Positions 1-9,057 of a DNA stretch of 64,000 bases are shown piece after piece. The stretch covers positions 10,130-74,129 of the forward strand of contig JAVHVE010000036.1 of the NCBI GenBank assembly GCA_032160705.1, read 5' to 3'. The notes beneath the pieces are model-generated. The model saw nothing but the letters and a program-made list of their open reading frames with translations, made no database searches and had not been told where the DNA came from. The stretch is from QHXM01 sp032160705. Lineage in GTDB: Bacteria > Acidobacteriota > Blastocatellia > Pyrinomonadales > Pyrinomonadaceae. Each line of letters begins with the position of its first letter. The first letter of the stretch is position 1. The translations under genes and the position numbers were made by a program.

Positions 1-1237
1 ACGCGCGCAAGGTAGCTTTCGCGGAATCATTCTGAGCCCATTTACCGGCGCGTTGCGCTAGCAATCGTGCGACAAAATGGATGCCGATAGCCGATGTGAT
101 GAGAACAACGGGGAGCGCCATCGTGAAGTAGCGCGTGAATTTTCCGCCGAGTACGGTAAACGGCAGGAACCAGTACATCAGCCAGAAGAGAATAAAGAAT
201 CTACCATCGCCCAGACTCTTGCGGAAGAGAAGCGGCAGCCCGATGAGAAATCCGATGATGACAGGCAGGGACATCTTGACGCCCATAAAGACGTAATAGA
301 AATACCAGGGAGAGCCTTTGAGCCAGAGCGTCATTTGATTGCGGTAGAGCGACCCCATGAATTCGTAAGAGTCGTGACCGATGCGTTTCTCGCCCGCGAA
401 AATCTTCATCTCGTGCCAGGTGCCGGGCAGCAAAATGGTCGGGTTGAAGATGACGAACGCGACACCCATGATGGCGAAGAAGAGCAGCCATTTTTTCTTG
501 CCCATTCGCCAGCGCGTCGCCGGAATACCCTGAAAGATGTAGTAGTAGCTGCCGCTGATGGCCATAAAATGCGGCAGATATTTTGAAGCCAGCATCGCGC
601 CGAAAGCGACGGCGGTCGCCCAGTAGTAACGGTGGGCGCGTCCCTCCCTGGATTCGGCGATGCGCTGCCCTTTCAGCCAGAAGACATTCGCCAGCAGAAA
701 GAAGAAGAGAAAGAAGCTATCTTCTTTAGCAATCCGATTGAAACCTATTCCGCTCGGATCAAGCGCCCACAAGGCGGCGGCGATGAGCGCGACTTCGATC
801 CCGAAAAGTTCCGAGACGATCAGGAAGATGAGCAGCGATGTCAGCGCCCCCAAAATAACTCCGGGCAGACGCAGCGCAGCTTCTGTAGAAATAGCGAGCG
901 ATGGGTAGCTCGAAACAAGAGAGCTTGCATTCCAGCGTTCTGCGACGACGACACTCGCGGTCAGCAGAGCTTTCATCAGCATGGGGTGTTCGCCGTTGGC
1001 CGCCGTCAAACCGTGCGCGCGGTAATCTTCGACTGCATGCAGCTTATTCAACTCGTCCTCGCTCAAACCCTCCGCGCCGAGATTGATGGCGCGGAAACCG
1101 AAGCCGACAATAATAATCAACGCCAGAGCCGAGACAATCAGCGTGCGACTGACGGAGCGCACGCCTCTGTCAACGAAAAGCTCAGGAGCTATTCTTGCCG
1201 TGACGACTGTTCCTGCTGTTTCTGCCGATGCGGACAC
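1..1237 (-). CDS. Membrane glycosyltransferase, GT39/ArnT-PMT type (3' end cut off)
   Basis: About 412 codons are visible before the window edge removes the C-terminus. The reading frame opens at a GTG (1235-1237) with a GGAG 12 nt upstream; no ATG is available nearby. After a short polar N-terminus comes a hydrophobic helix (RTLIVSALALIIIVGFGFRA), then a loop with the acidic pair LSEDELNK and the segment GEHPMLMKALL. Together these resemble the first periplasmic loop of lipid-linked sugar transferases (dolichyl-phosphate-mannose or undecaprenyl-phosphate-Ara4N type). Several further membrane helices follow, with DPSGIGFNRIAKEDSFF, ASKYLPHF and SPWYFYYVFMGVKM between them, all typical of GT39-like proteins. 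The family moves a sugar from a polyprenyl phosphate carrier to protein or lipid A on the periplasmic face. The acceptor here cannot be told from sequence. It is a single gene with no obvious operon partner inside the window. Confidence 0.75.
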   Translation of the reverse strand, partial: MSASAETAGTVVTARIAPELFVDRGVRSVSRTLIVSALALIIIVGFGFRAINLGAEGLSEDELNKLHAVEDYRAHGLTAANGEHPMLMKALLTASVVVAERWNASSLVSSYPSLAISTEAALRLPGVILGALTSLLIFLIVSELFGIEVALIAAALWALDPSGIGFNRIAKEDSFFLFFFLLANVFWLKGQRIAESREGRAHRYYWATAVAFGAMLASKYLPHFMAISGSYYYIFQGIPATRWRMGKKKWLLFFAIMGVAFVIFNPTILLPGTWHEMKIFAGEKRIGHDSYEFMGSLYRNQMTLWLKGSPWYFYYVFMGVKMSLPVIIGFLIGLPLLFRKSLGDGRFFILFWLMYWFLPFTVLGGKFTRYFTMALPVVLITSAIGIHFVARLLAQRAGKWAQNDSAKATLRA

Positions 1238-1269
1238 GAGGTTTATAAATCTCCAGTAAGAATTAGACG

Positions 1270-1367
1270 GGATGAACAGGATTAGCAAGATTAAGCAGAA
1301 GAGGCAGGAAGAAGGAAGCTTGCGGTTGCTTTTTCCATCCTGTCTATCTTATTAATCCTGTCCATTC
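1270..1367. repeat. Intergenic palindrome, ACAGGATTA family (copy 1)
   Basis: An imperfect inverted repeat has arms made of the words ACAGGATTA and CAAGATTA (left) and their complements (right, 1337-1365). The loop contains GAAGCTTGC, also found in the loop of the related copy at 17411-17525. It lies upstream of the glycosyltransferase gene. Confidence 0.75.
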
Positions 1368-1521
1368 CTTCTCCGTTTTGTTAGTGACTCTCAGCTCAAA
1401 ACCCGCGAGCAACAAAAGGCGCAAGGTTATACTGACTCAAAGCATTCTGTCAAAAACATCCCCGTCCTTGTGCGCTTAAAATAATGAAAGAGGAGAGAGC
1501 TATTTTGCGGAAACCTAAGCT

Positions 1522-3171
1522 TCAGCGTTCCTGACGCGATGAATTAGTGGGGGCTGCGCTGCTGCTGCGAGGGTTCGTCTGATTTGAGTTCCCTTCGGCG
1601 CTCGCGCCTTCTTCCGCAGGCACGTCGGGCGATTCCCATCCGGCGCGCTGCAAAAGAGTGAAAGCGTAACGAATCGGCACAGCGAAATTCGATGCGGTGT
1701 TTTCGGTGAAGATGGCGAAGTTGACCCCGATGACACGACCCGATTGCCCGAATAGCGGTGCGCCGCTTCCGCCCTCAGCGGTGCGCGCATCGTACACCAC
1801 GCGATGAACGTCCAGGTCTGTGATATTCCCCTGCGTAGTCAGAGGCTGGATACGATTTTTCTCGGACAGGCAATCAAGCAGTGAGCCGAGCGATGCTCCA
1901 CAACGTGCGCGAATCATGTACGCTTCAGCATCGTCACGGAGCGCGAGCAGGCGATCAGGGCCGTTCGGATAACCCATCAACACGACTGTTTTTCCGACCG
2001 CCACGGCATCGGAATCTTTATCAAGCGGAAGCACGGCCAGGTCGTTCGGCGCTTCATTGACATCAAACGTGCAGACTGCCAGGTCGTCACGCTGCGCTGC
2101 CATCTTAAACTTGAGCGTCACGGGCTGCGGATGGTCGGGGAAGTAGGCCAGCAGCTTCTTCAAACGCGGTTGGCCTCGGACTGAACTGGTCAGAATCTGC
2201 GCTCGCTCGTCCGCCAGCCACGGGTGCGCGACGTGGCGATTTGTCAGCACGTAGCCGTCGCCCACATGAAAACCTGAGCCGACAGCCTGAAACTCGGCGA
2301 TGGAGCCTTTCCCTTCCGGGGTGAGTTGCATCTGCTCATCGCCATTTTGAACAACTGTGCCGTCGTCATTCGTCTGCACTTCCGGGTAGCGCAAGGGGCG
2401 GCCTGTGCCTGTCTCGACAAAATCGTAGCTGCCCAAAATCATGCAGACGCCTCCGCCATACTCGTTCCGCAATTTTGGCGCGAGCGAGAGACTGTCCATA
2501 ATTTTCTGGCTCTGATCGGCGGTGTTCTTGATCTGTACATTCGTCTCCCCGATTTGACCTTTCATCTGGCCGAGTTGATTACGCAGATCATCACCGACGC
2601 GGCGGTTGCGCTTCAATTCGTTGTAAAGGCCAAAGCCGAGGTAAAGAATCCCACCCACCAAAGCCAGGGCGATGGCAAGGGTAATGATTTTAGTTGTCGG
2701 CTTGATCTCACGAACCAATTCCCGCGTAAACTCGCGCAGGAAAATTTTGGCATCATCGCGGCGCGCGGTCGCGGCAGACTCAATCGCCGCCGTTTCGATA
2801 AACGGCGCAACCTGCGTTTGCTGGCGGCCACCGATGAGAGCCGGAAGATCGCGCACGGGAAAGAAAGAGAGCGCAAGGCCTACGGGCTCGCAGCGCACTT
2901 CGTCGCCGTCTTTAATCTTCGCGCCCGGCGAGAGCTGCTTGCCGTTATGAGTGATGGAGAGAGATTGGTCGAAATCCTTGACGCGGTAATGGCCGTTGGT
3001 GCGCGCCAGTTCCAGCAGCATTCCGGGCGTGCTTGACGTTGAGCCGAGCGTGTGCTCCAGCAGGCGCAGGTCGCAGTCTTCGCCCGCGCCGATGCGGATT
3101 CGATCTTGCGAAAGAACTTCGGTGTGCTTATCTTCGCCCGCCGCGATATGAATAACTAAACTACTTGCCAT
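1522..3171 (-). CDS. FHA-like domain and trypsin-like serine protease, membrane anchored
   Basis: A 549-residue protein in three parts. Residues 1-105 resemble a forkhead-associated domain (IRIGAGEDCDLRL, then HNGKQLSPGAKIKDGDEV), which in other proteins binds phosphothreonine. One transmembrane helix lies near 161-183, followed by a short coiled coil (LRNQLGQMKGQIGETNVQIK). From about 285 there is a trypsin/HtrA-like domain with H313 in TNRHVAHPW, an acidic residue in RDDLAV (362-363) or NDLAVLPL (377), and S469 in AEGGSGAPLFG. The triad therefore looks complete. No PDZ domain is seen. The helix places the FHA part in the cytoplasm and the protease outside, so the protein may pass a phosphorylation signal across the membrane; that link is inference. 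It is monocistronic between the glycosyltransferase and the gcv operon. Confidence 0.8.
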   Translation of the reverse strand: MASSLVIHIAAGEDKHTEVLSQDRIRIGAGEDCDLRLLEHTLGSTSSTPGMLLELARTNGHYRVKDFDQSLSITHNGKQLSPGAKIKDGDEVRCEPVGLALSFFPVRDLPALIGGRQQTQVAPFIETAAIESAATARRDDAKIFLREFTRELVREIKPTTKIITLAIALALVGGILYLGFGLYNELKRNRRVGDDLRNQLGQMKGQIGETNVQIKNTADQSQKIMDSLSLAPKLRNEYGGGVCMILGSYDFVETGTGRPLRYPEVQTNDDGTVVQNGDEQMQLTPEGKGSIAEFQAVGSGFHVGDGYVLTNRHVAHPWLADERAQILTSSVRGQPRLKKLLAYFPDHPQPVTLKFKMAAQRDDLAVCTFDVNEAPNDLAVLPLDKDSDAVAVGKTVVLMGYPNGPDRLLALRDDAEAYMIRARCGASLGSLLDCLSEKNRIQPLTTQGNITDLDVHRVVYDARTAEGGSGAPLFGQSGRVIGVNFAIFTENTASNFAVPIRYAFTLLQRAGWESPDVPAEEGASAEGNSNQTNPRSSSAAPTNSSRQER

Positions 3172-3322
3172 ACAGCGAACTTCAAACCAGACGACTTCGG
3201 GGCATTAATCAGGCGACCGCTTTCACGAGACCGCCTCTTGCTCTTCCAGCGGTCTTCACAAACGGTCGCCCCTCACTTGCCATCTTACAATAAGACTCGC
3301 GGCGCGAGCAAAGGAAACTGAA

Positions 3323-3433
3323 AAGTAAGTCAAAAGTAAAAAGGTAAAAGGCAAAAGGAAGGCTGAAATCGCATTTAAATAAAGTGGGGTTCTCCGCCCT
3401 ACTTTTACCTTTTACCTTTTTACTTTTGACTTG
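3323..3433. repeat. Intergenic palindrome, AAAAGTAAAAAGGTAAAAG family
   Basis: The left arm is built from AAAAGTAAAAAGG and AAAAGGC words; the right arm (about 3400-3433) is the complement. The loop holds GGGTTCTCCGCCCTA, almost the same loop as the CAGAAGTCAG palindromes at 24144, 34695 and 35148 although the arms differ. It ends at the stop codon of gcvPB and may act as its transcription terminator. Confidence 0.7.
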
Positions 3434-4966
3434 TTATGCGGCGCTGGCTGCTTCCTTCGGCTTCCAGCGAAGGACGGGCTTGCGCGCGGCGGCGGCTTCG
3501 TCAAGACGACCGATGCGCGTGGTGTGTGGAGCGCCCAGCACGGTTTCGGGGTCTTCGACCGCCTCGCGGGCAATCGAGCGCATCGCGGCGATGAACTGGT
3601 CTAGCTCCTGACGGCCAACGGATTCGGTCGGTTCAATCAGCATCGCGCCCTGCACAATCAGCGGAAAGTAAATCGTCATCGGGTGAAAGCCGTAATCAAT
3701 CAGCCGCTTGGCGATGTCGAGCGTGTGAACGCCTTTGCGAGATTGCCGCTTGTCCGTAAAGACGACCTCGTGCATGGGGTCAGCCGCGAAAGGCTTGTCG
3801 TAATCCGATGTGAGACCGTGCGCGACATAACGCGCGTTCAAAACCGCTGCTTCAGTCGCTTCACGAAGCCCGTCGTTGCCGTGCGTCTGAATGTAGGCGA
3901 GGGCGCGCACCATCATCCCGAAGTTTCCATGAAAAGCTTTGACGCGACCGATGGATTGTGGACGATCAAAGTCAAGACGGAAGGCTTCGCCATCTTTAAC
4001 GACACGCGGGACGGGCAGGAATGGCTCAAGCTCTTTCGTGCAGCAGCATGGGCCGCAGCCGGGGCCGCCTCCGCCGTGCGGCGTCGAAAAGGTTTTGTGC
4101 AGATTCAGGTGAATCACGTCCACGCCCATGTCGCCGGGACGCGCCACGCCGACGAGCGCATTCATGTTCGCGCCGTCCATGTAAACCAGCCCGCCCGCTT
4201 CGTGCACAATCCGGCAGATTTCTTTGATGTTCTTTTCAAACAGTCCGAGCGTGTTCGGGTTGGTCAACATCAGCCCCGCCACATCGCCGTGCGCGCAAAG
4301 CTCGCGCAGATGGTCAAGGTCTGTGAAGCCTTCAGCAGTTGAGCGAATAGTTTTGACTGTAAAGCCGGAGAGATTCGCGGAGGCCGGATTCGTACCGTGC
4401 GCCGAATCGGGAATCAGCATCGTGCGGCGCTTAGCGGATGCTCCCGCGCCGTCGCGCGCGTCAATGAAGGCGCGAATAATCATCACGCCGGTCATCTCGC
4501 CGTGCGCGCCCGCAGCCGGTTGCAGAGAAATGCCCGCGAGCCCCGTAATCTCAGACAAGGATTCCTGCAATTCATAGATCAACTGCAATGCTCCCTGCGC
4601 GTCCTCTTCCGGCGCGAGCGGGTGCAGGTTGGCGAAGCCTGGGATGCGCGCGACCTTTTCATTTAGGCGCGAGTTGTATTTCATCGTGCAGGAGCCCAAG
4701 GGGTACATGCCCAGATCAATCGAGTAGTTCCACGTCGAGATGCGCGTGAAATGGCGAACGACATCCACTTCGCTCACTTCCGGCATGCCTGCGAGATCGT
4801 CGTCGCGACGAAGCGCGGCAGGGACGATTTCGTCAAGCGGCGTTTCATCAACGTCGAGCGGCGGCAGGCGATAACCTTTGCGCCCCGTCTGCGAACGCTC
4901 GAAGATCAGGGATTCATTCTGCGTGATGTGCGGCGCGGCTTTCGTAATGTTGGTTGATTGACTCAT
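3434..4966 (-). CDS. gcvPB: Glycine dehydrogenase (decarboxylating) subunit 2
   Basis: This is the PLP-carrying half of split P-protein. With GcvPA it decarboxylates glycine and passes the aminomethyl group to lipoyl-GcvH. The 510 residues are normal for subunit 2. The PLP-binding lysine is K291 in HLNLHKTFSTPHGGGGPG, followed by the glycine-rich loop. Upstream signatures include YPLGSCTMKYNSR and SAHGTNPASA. An oddity is the segment GCGPCCCTKEL just after the glycine loop: most homologues have GPVGVK there, so four cysteines cluster near the active site. Last gene of gcvT-H-PA-PB, 11 nt after gcvPA. The call is secure from motifs and operon context. Confidence 0.96.
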   Translation of the reverse strand: MSQSTNITKAAPHITQNESLIFERSQTGRKGYRLPPLDVDETPLDEIVPAALRRDDDLAGMPEVSEVDVVRHFTRISTWNYSIDLGMYPLGSCTMKYNSRLNEKVARIPGFANLHPLAPEEDAQGALQLIYELQESLSEITGLAGISLQPAAGAHGEMTGVMIIRAFIDARDGAGASAKRRTMLIPDSAHGTNPASANLSGFTVKTIRSTAEGFTDLDHLRELCAHGDVAGLMLTNPNTLGLFEKNIKEICRIVHEAGGLVYMDGANMNALVGVARPGDMGVDVIHLNLHKTFSTPHGGGGPGCGPCCCTKELEPFLPVPRVVKDGEAFRLDFDRPQSIGRVKAFHGNFGMMVRALAYIQTHGNDGLREATEAAVLNARYVAHGLTSDYDKPFAADPMHEVVFTDKRQSRKGVHTLDIAKRLIDYGFHPMTIYFPLIVQGAMLIEPTESVGRQELDQFIAAMRSIAREAVEDPETVLGAPHTTRIGRLDEAAAARKPVLRWKPKEAASAA

Positions 4967-4977
4967 TGATTCAAGAG

Positions 4978-6327
4978 TTAAGCGATCAATTCCTTCAATC
5001 CCTCGACGAGCGCGTCAATCTCCTGACGCGAATTCGTCTCCGTCACGCAGACGAGGAAATCGTTGGGGCGATCTGTGTAGTAGCGCGAGAGCGCGAGGCC
5101 GCCCGTAATCTCCTTCTCACTTGCCAGACGCGATAATAGTCCTTTCGCCCCGACGGGAGCGCGAACGACAAACTCATTGAAGCGCGGCGCGGAGAAGGGA
5201 AGCGAGAAGCCTTCCAGTTCGGAGATACGGCGCGCACAGTACGCAGCCTTTTGCGCGCACTGCGTAGCGACTTCCTGCAATCCCTGCCGTCCCATCGTCT
5301 CCAGGTAGATGGTCGCGGCCAGCGCTATCAAGCCTTCGTTGGTGCAAATGTTGGAGGTGGCTTTCTCGCGGCGGATGTGCTGCTCGCGTGTGGCGAGCGT
5401 CAGCACAAAACCTCGCCGCCCCTGCTTATCAACTGCTTCGCCGACGAGACGACCCGGTATCTGGCGCGCAAAACGGTCGCGCGTGGCAAACAGGCCGACG
5501 AAAGGGCCGCCGAACGAGACGGGCACACCGAAGGATTGTCCCTCGGCGACGACGATGTCTGCGCCGCACGCTCCGGGCGAGCGCAGGAGACCGAACGAGA
5601 TGCTTTCCGTCACGGCGACAATCAGCAGCGCGCCGACAGCATGAGCGCGTTCGGCTAAGGCGCGAACATCCTCGATGCAGCCGAAGAAGTTTGGAGATTG
5701 AACGACGAGCGCAGCAGTCTGGTCATCAAGAGAGTTTAAGCCTTCGGCGGAAATCAGCCCGGTCTCGGCGTCCGTGTCAACGCGGTGAAAGTCTACTCCG
5801 TAGTGCTGGACGTAGGTGTCCACGACTTCGAGGTATTCTGGATGCACGGCTGAAGACGTGATGACTTTCTTACGACGCGTGATGCGCTCGGCCATCAGGA
5901 CAGCTTCGGCGAGCGCGGTTGAGCCGTCGTACATGGAGGCATTGGCGACATCCATGCCGGTCAACTGGCAAACTAAAGTTTGAAACTCGAAGATGGCTTG
6001 CAGTGTGCCCTGCGAAATCTCCGGCTGGTAGGGCGTGTAGGCCGTGAAAAATTCCGAGCGCGAGATGAGATGGTCAACGATAGTCGGAGAGTAGTGCGAA
6101 TAAGCTCCCGCGCCGAGGAAACTCGGACGCCTTGCTGCTGTGTTGCGCGCGGCCATCGCTTCGGAGCTTGCCAGAAGCTCCATCTCGGAAATTGCGGCGG
6201 GCGTTCTCAGTGGCTCGCGCAGCAGCAGGTCAGCCGGGATTGAGGCGAAAAGTTCTTCTGCCGAATTGAGACCGACCGCATGAAGCATCTCGGCGCGTTC
6301 TTCCGGCGAGTTCGGGATATAGCGCAA
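4978..6327 (-). CDS. gcvPA: Glycine dehydrogenase (decarboxylating) subunit 1
   Basis: The N-terminal half of split P-protein (449 residues, usual length). It forms a heterodimer with GcvPB and supplies part of the active site but no PLP lysine. Diagnostic segments are the start MRYIPNSPEERAEML, FLGAGAYSHY, the ISQGTLQAIFEFQT stretch and QSPNFFGCIEDV. It starts 3 nt after the gcvH stop and ends 11 nt before gcvPB, so the genes are almost certainly one transcript and may be translationally coupled. No unusual residues were noticed. Confidence 0.96.
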   Translation of the reverse strand: MRYIPNSPEERAEMLHAVGLNSAEELFASIPADLLLREPLRTPAAISEMELLASSEAMAARNTAARRPSFLGAGAYSHYSPTIVDHLISRSEFFTAYTPYQPEISQGTLQAIFEFQTLVCQLTGMDVANASMYDGSTALAEAVLMAERITRRKKVITSSAVHPEYLEVVDTYVQHYGVDFHRVDTDAETGLISAEGLNSLDDQTAALVVQSPNFFGCIEDVRALAERAHAVGALLIVAVTESISFGLLRSPGACGADIVVAEGQSFGVPVSFGGPFVGLFATRDRFARQIPGRLVGEAVDKQGRRGFVLTLATREQHIRREKATSNICTNEGLIALAATIYLETMGRQGLQEVATQCAQKAAYCARRISELEGFSLPFSAPRFNEFVVRAPVGAKGLLSRLASEKEITGGLALSRYYTDRPNDFLVCVTETNSRQEIDALVEGLKELIA

Positions 6328-6330
6328 CTT

Positions 6331-6726
6331 TTATTCTGTCTCCTCGGCTTTGGTAAAGTCTTCGTATTCGGCGGCGTTCAGCAGGCTATCAACTTCGCCC
6401 GGATTGCTCATACGGATGCGAATCATCCAGGCCTCGCCGTAAGGGTCGTTGTTGACCTTTTCGGGTTCATCCTGCAACGTTTCGTTGACTTCGGTGATAC
6501 TGCCGCCGACGGGCGTGAAAATCTCCGAGACAGCTTTGACGGATTCGACCGAGCCAAACGATTCATGCGCCGCAAAAGTCTCGCCCGTCTTCGGCAACTC
6601 AACGTAGACCACATCGCCGAGCGAATGCTGCGCATGATCCGTGATGCCAATCGTGCCGATGTCGCCCTCGACCCTGATCCACTCGTGATCCTTGCTGTAG
6701 TGTAAATCCTCTGGAACGTTTGCCAT
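6331..6726 (-). CDS. gcvH: Glycine cleavage system H protein
   Basis: A 131-residue carrier whose lipoyl arm shuttles the aminomethyl intermediate between P-, T- and L-proteins. The lipoylated lysine is K64 in ESVKAVSEIF. The surrounding hammerhead fold is recognisable from HEWIRVEGDIGTIGITDHAQ, LGDVVYVELPKTG and the C-terminal NDDPYGEAWMIRI-type segment. Length is typical. An 80-bp palindrome separates it from upstream gcvT, whereas gcvPA follows after 3 nt. The L-protein (lipoamide dehydrogenase) and lipoate synthesis genes are not in the window. Confidence 0.97.
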   Translation of the reverse strand: MANVPEDLHYSKDHEWIRVEGDIGTIGITDHAQHSLGDVVYVELPKTGETFAAHESFGSVESVKAVSEIFTPVGGSITEVNETLQDEPEKVNNDPYGEAWMIRIRMSNPGEVDSLLNAAEYEDFTKAEETE

Positions 6727-6736
6727 GTGCTCTCCT

Positions 6737-6815
6737 CAGTTTTCAGTTTTTAGTTTTCAGTTTTCAGCAAAAGCCCCCTACAGCCAACTACTGAAAACTG
6801 AAAACGGAAAACTGA
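6737..6815. repeat. Intergenic palindrome, TTTTCAG family (copy 1)
   Basis: Several TTTTCAG words on the left are mirrored by CTGAAAA words on the right, around a short loop. It fills the gap between gcvT and gcvH and reaches the gcvT stop codon. Confidence 0.8.
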
Positions 6816-7937
6816 TTACTTTTTCTCCCGTTTATAAAAAGGCGTCTTAACAATTGTTGCGCCGACGGTGCGGCCACGAACGTCTATCTGAATCTCTTGG
6901 CCTTCGTTGGCGAATTCGGCGGGGACGTAGGCCATGCCGATGTTCTTCTTGAGAAAAGGTGCGGGGCTGCCCGATGTGACGCGCCCGACGCGCTCATCGT
7001 TAATCAAGACCTCTTGATCGTCGCGCGCAATCCCACGCTCGGTCATTTCAAATCCAACCAGACGCCGATGAACTCCCTCTTCCTTTTGTTTCGCCAACCG
7101 CTCGCGCCCGATAAAGTCGCCTTTGTTCAATTTACAAATCCAACCGAGGTTGGCTTCGAGCAATGTGGTCTCCTCGGTAATCTCATGACCGTAGAGCGCC
7201 ATCGCAGCTTCGAGCCGCAGTGTGTTTCGCGCGGCCAGTCCGCAGGGCAAGACACCTTCAGGCGTGCCTTGATTGCCAGCATCGAGAATCTTGTCCCACA
7301 GATGCTCAGCGCGGTCTGAGGCAGCGTAAACTTCAAAACCATCCTCGCCCGTGTAGCCCGTGCGCGAGATGATGGCATGTTCGTCGTCAACAAGCCCCAG
7401 GCGGAAGTGATAATACTTGATCTCGTCGAGCGGCGTTTCCGTAAGAGTCTGCAAGATGCGGAGCGCGTCCGGCCCCTGCAAGGCAAGCTGGCAATAGTTG
7501 GCGCTGACATTTTTCAGCTCAACCCGCTCGTCTTTGTGATGAGATTCGATCCAGTCCCAATCTTTCTCAGTCGTCCCGGCGTTGACGACGAGAAGTAAGT
7601 GCTCCGGGCCAAAGCGATAGACCAGCAAGTCGTCAATGACAGTGCCTTCGGGCGTAGTCAGCGCCGAATAGTGCGCCTGTCCGTCAACGAGTTTCGTGAC
7701 ATCGTTCGAGGTTAGACGGTTGATGAAAGGAATGGCATCCGCCCCTTTCACGTCAATCTCGCCCATGTGCGAGACATCGAAAAGACCTGCGTGGGTGCGC
7801 GTCCGCAGATGTTCTTCGACCGTTCCGGCTGGATATTGAACCGGCATGTCCCACCCGCCGAAATCAACCATTCGACCGCCCATCCGGCGGTGCGCGGCAT
7901 TCAAGGGCGTCTTACTGAGAGCAGGCGCTCGTTGCAA
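6816..7937 (-). CDS. gcvT: Aminomethyltransferase (glycine cleavage T protein)
   Basis: T-protein transfers the methylene group from aminomethyl-lipoyl-GcvH to tetrahydrofolate and releases ammonia. Family signatures are KTPLNAAHRRMGGRMVDFGG near the start, LFDVSHMGEIDVKG, YTGEDGFEVY and the C-terminal YVPAEFA region. I choose a TTG start at 7935-7937, giving about 373 residues: a GGAG lies 7 nt upstream and the length matches the family. The same frame is open to a GTG at 8018, but that one has no ribosome site and would add 27 residues unlike homologues. First gene of the gcv operon. No glycine riboswitch was recognised upstream. Confidence 0.94.
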   Translation of the reverse strand: MQRAPALSKTPLNAAHRRMGGRMVDFGGWDMPVQYPAGTVEEHLRTRTHAGLFDVSHMGEIDVKGADAIPFINRLTSNDVTKLVDGQAHYSALTTPEGTVIDDLLVYRFGPEHLLLVVNAGTTEKDWDWIESHHKDERVELKNVSANYCQLALQGPDALRILQTLTETPLDEIKYYHFRLGLVDDEHAIISRTGYTGEDGFEVYAASDRAEHLWDKILDAGNQGTPEGVLPCGLAARNTLRLEAAMALYGHEITEETTLLEANLGWICKLNKGDFIGRERLAKQKEEGVHRRLVGFEMTERGIARDDQEVLINDERVGRVTSGSPAPFLKKNIGMAYVPAEFANEGQEIQIDVRGRTVGATIVKTPFYKREKK

Positions 7938-8041
7938 AGCTTGGTCTCCTACACACCTCTCGGCGAGAGAGATAAAGGAATTCAGAACGTAACTCGGAAT
8001 GAAACGGCAAACTAGCACGCTCGCGCGGGGAGCGTCAAGGA

Positions 8042-8162
8042 GGGGCAGTTGGCAGCAGGCAGTTAGCAGTTGGCAGTAAATACAAAAGGCAGTAGAGACG
8101 CGTCATGTCTCTACTACCTTCTTGCTTTTAACTGCTAACTGCCCACTGCCCACTGCCCACTG
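8042..8162. repeat. Intergenic palindrome, GGCAGTTGGCAG family
   Basis: The left arm has words such as GGCAGTTGGCAG and GCAGTTAGCAG; the right arm consists of CTGCCCACTGCC words. The centre carries a second, nested hairpin around GTAGAGACGCGTCATG. It lies between the anti-sigma gene's 3' end and the gcvT promoter region. Confidence 0.75.
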
Positions 8163-8165
8163 TTT

Positions 8166-8969
8166 TCAGAAATTTCTTTCCGCTACGCCGACCTTTTGGA
8201 CGACGAAGACGACGCGCATCGTCTCGGGGCGGCGGTCATAGTAGGCTGGAACAAAGGCGGCGTTCTTCCGCAGGGCGACTTGAAACTCATCCAGCATGCG
8301 ACGGTCGCGCGGAGGCTGCACGACATCCGCCAGCGAAGCCCGCCCGTTGCTGAAGACATCGGCCACGACAATCATGTCATCATCGCCTTCTTCATGCCCG
8401 TGCGATTGCTTGCTGGTCAACGCAGCCAGCGCGCCGCGCGGATTGAGGCTTGGCGACTCGATATTGAAAGGTGCGCGCTGTGCGGCGAAAAGCTCAGGCG
8501 TGATGGGTTCGTAGATGCTCGGCCCTTCCGTGCCGACGTAGATAATCTTGTAAGAGGCGGCGTCGGCTTCGCGCGCTGCGATGGCGGCTTCGGTTAATGC
8601 TTTCATGTGCGGGCGCAGCGCATTGAACATCACGGTGAAAAGCATGATGGACGCGAACGAACCGACCGTGTAAGGCATGAGACGCGGGCGCAGCCAGCGC
8701 ATGAGCCTGACAGTGAGCGGCAGGACGGGCTGTCGCTCGCGAGCCGCGCTTTCGATCAGAAGCGCATCGCTGATGGCAGAGGCGAGATTGGCAGGCGGCA
8801 CAGGGCGCGCAAGCGTCGCCAGCCCGCGACTGATGGCGCGTATCTCCGCCAACTCAGCACGGCAGACGGGACATTCGCGCAAATGCTCATCGCACGCTGC
8901 GCGCACCGGCAGCGCCAGTTGATCGTCAACGTAGAGCGAGAGCGATTGCTGTGTTTCCTGACAAGACAT
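8166..8969 (-). CDS. Anti-sigma factor with zf-HC2 zinc finger, one membrane helix
   Basis: A 267-residue protein starting MSCQETQQSLSLYVDDQL. The N-terminus carries the zinc-binding anti-sigma motif C26-x2-H29-x3-C33-x2-C36 (ACDEHLRECPVC). One transmembrane helix follows near residue 100 (PYTVGSFASIMLFTVMFNAL), then an extracytoplasmic domain without recognised fold. Proteins of this build hold an ECF sigma factor at the membrane until a signal triggers release. The likely partner is the sigma factor at 9405-10214 on the same strand. The 435-bp spacer between them is unusual, since such pairs normally overlap or nearly touch. Confidence 0.82.
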   Translation of the reverse strand: MSCQETQQSLSLYVDDQLALPVRAACDEHLRECPVCRAELAEIRAISRGLATLARPVPPANLASAISDALLIESAARERQPVLPLTVRLMRWLRPRLMPYTVGSFASIMLFTVMFNALRPHMKALTEAAIAAREADAASYKIIYVGTEGPSIYEPITPELFAAQRAPFNIESPSLNPRGALAALTSKQSHGHEEGDDDMIVVADVFSNGRASLADVVQPPRDRRMLDEFQVALRKNAAFVPAYYDRRPETMRVVFVVQKVGVAERNF

Positions 8970-8971
8970 AA

Positions 8972-9054
8972 TCAGTTTCCAGTTTTCAGTTTTCAGTTTT
9001 CAGTAAGAGCAAAATGTTTGCTGATTACTGAAAACTGGAAACTAAAAACTGTAG
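8972..9054. repeat. Intergenic palindrome, TTTTCAG family (copy 2)
   Basis: TTTTCAG words at left and CTGAAAAC/TGGAAACT words at right surround a loop of type AAGAGCAAAATGTTTGCT. Just upstream of the anti-sigma start codon. Confidence 0.8.
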
Positions 9055-9057
9055 TTT

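Noticed and set aside
7938..8041. Glycine riboswitch ahead of gcvT
   Set aside because: The leader lacks the conserved aptamer cores; only a GAGAGG word is present. No tandem aptamer layout.
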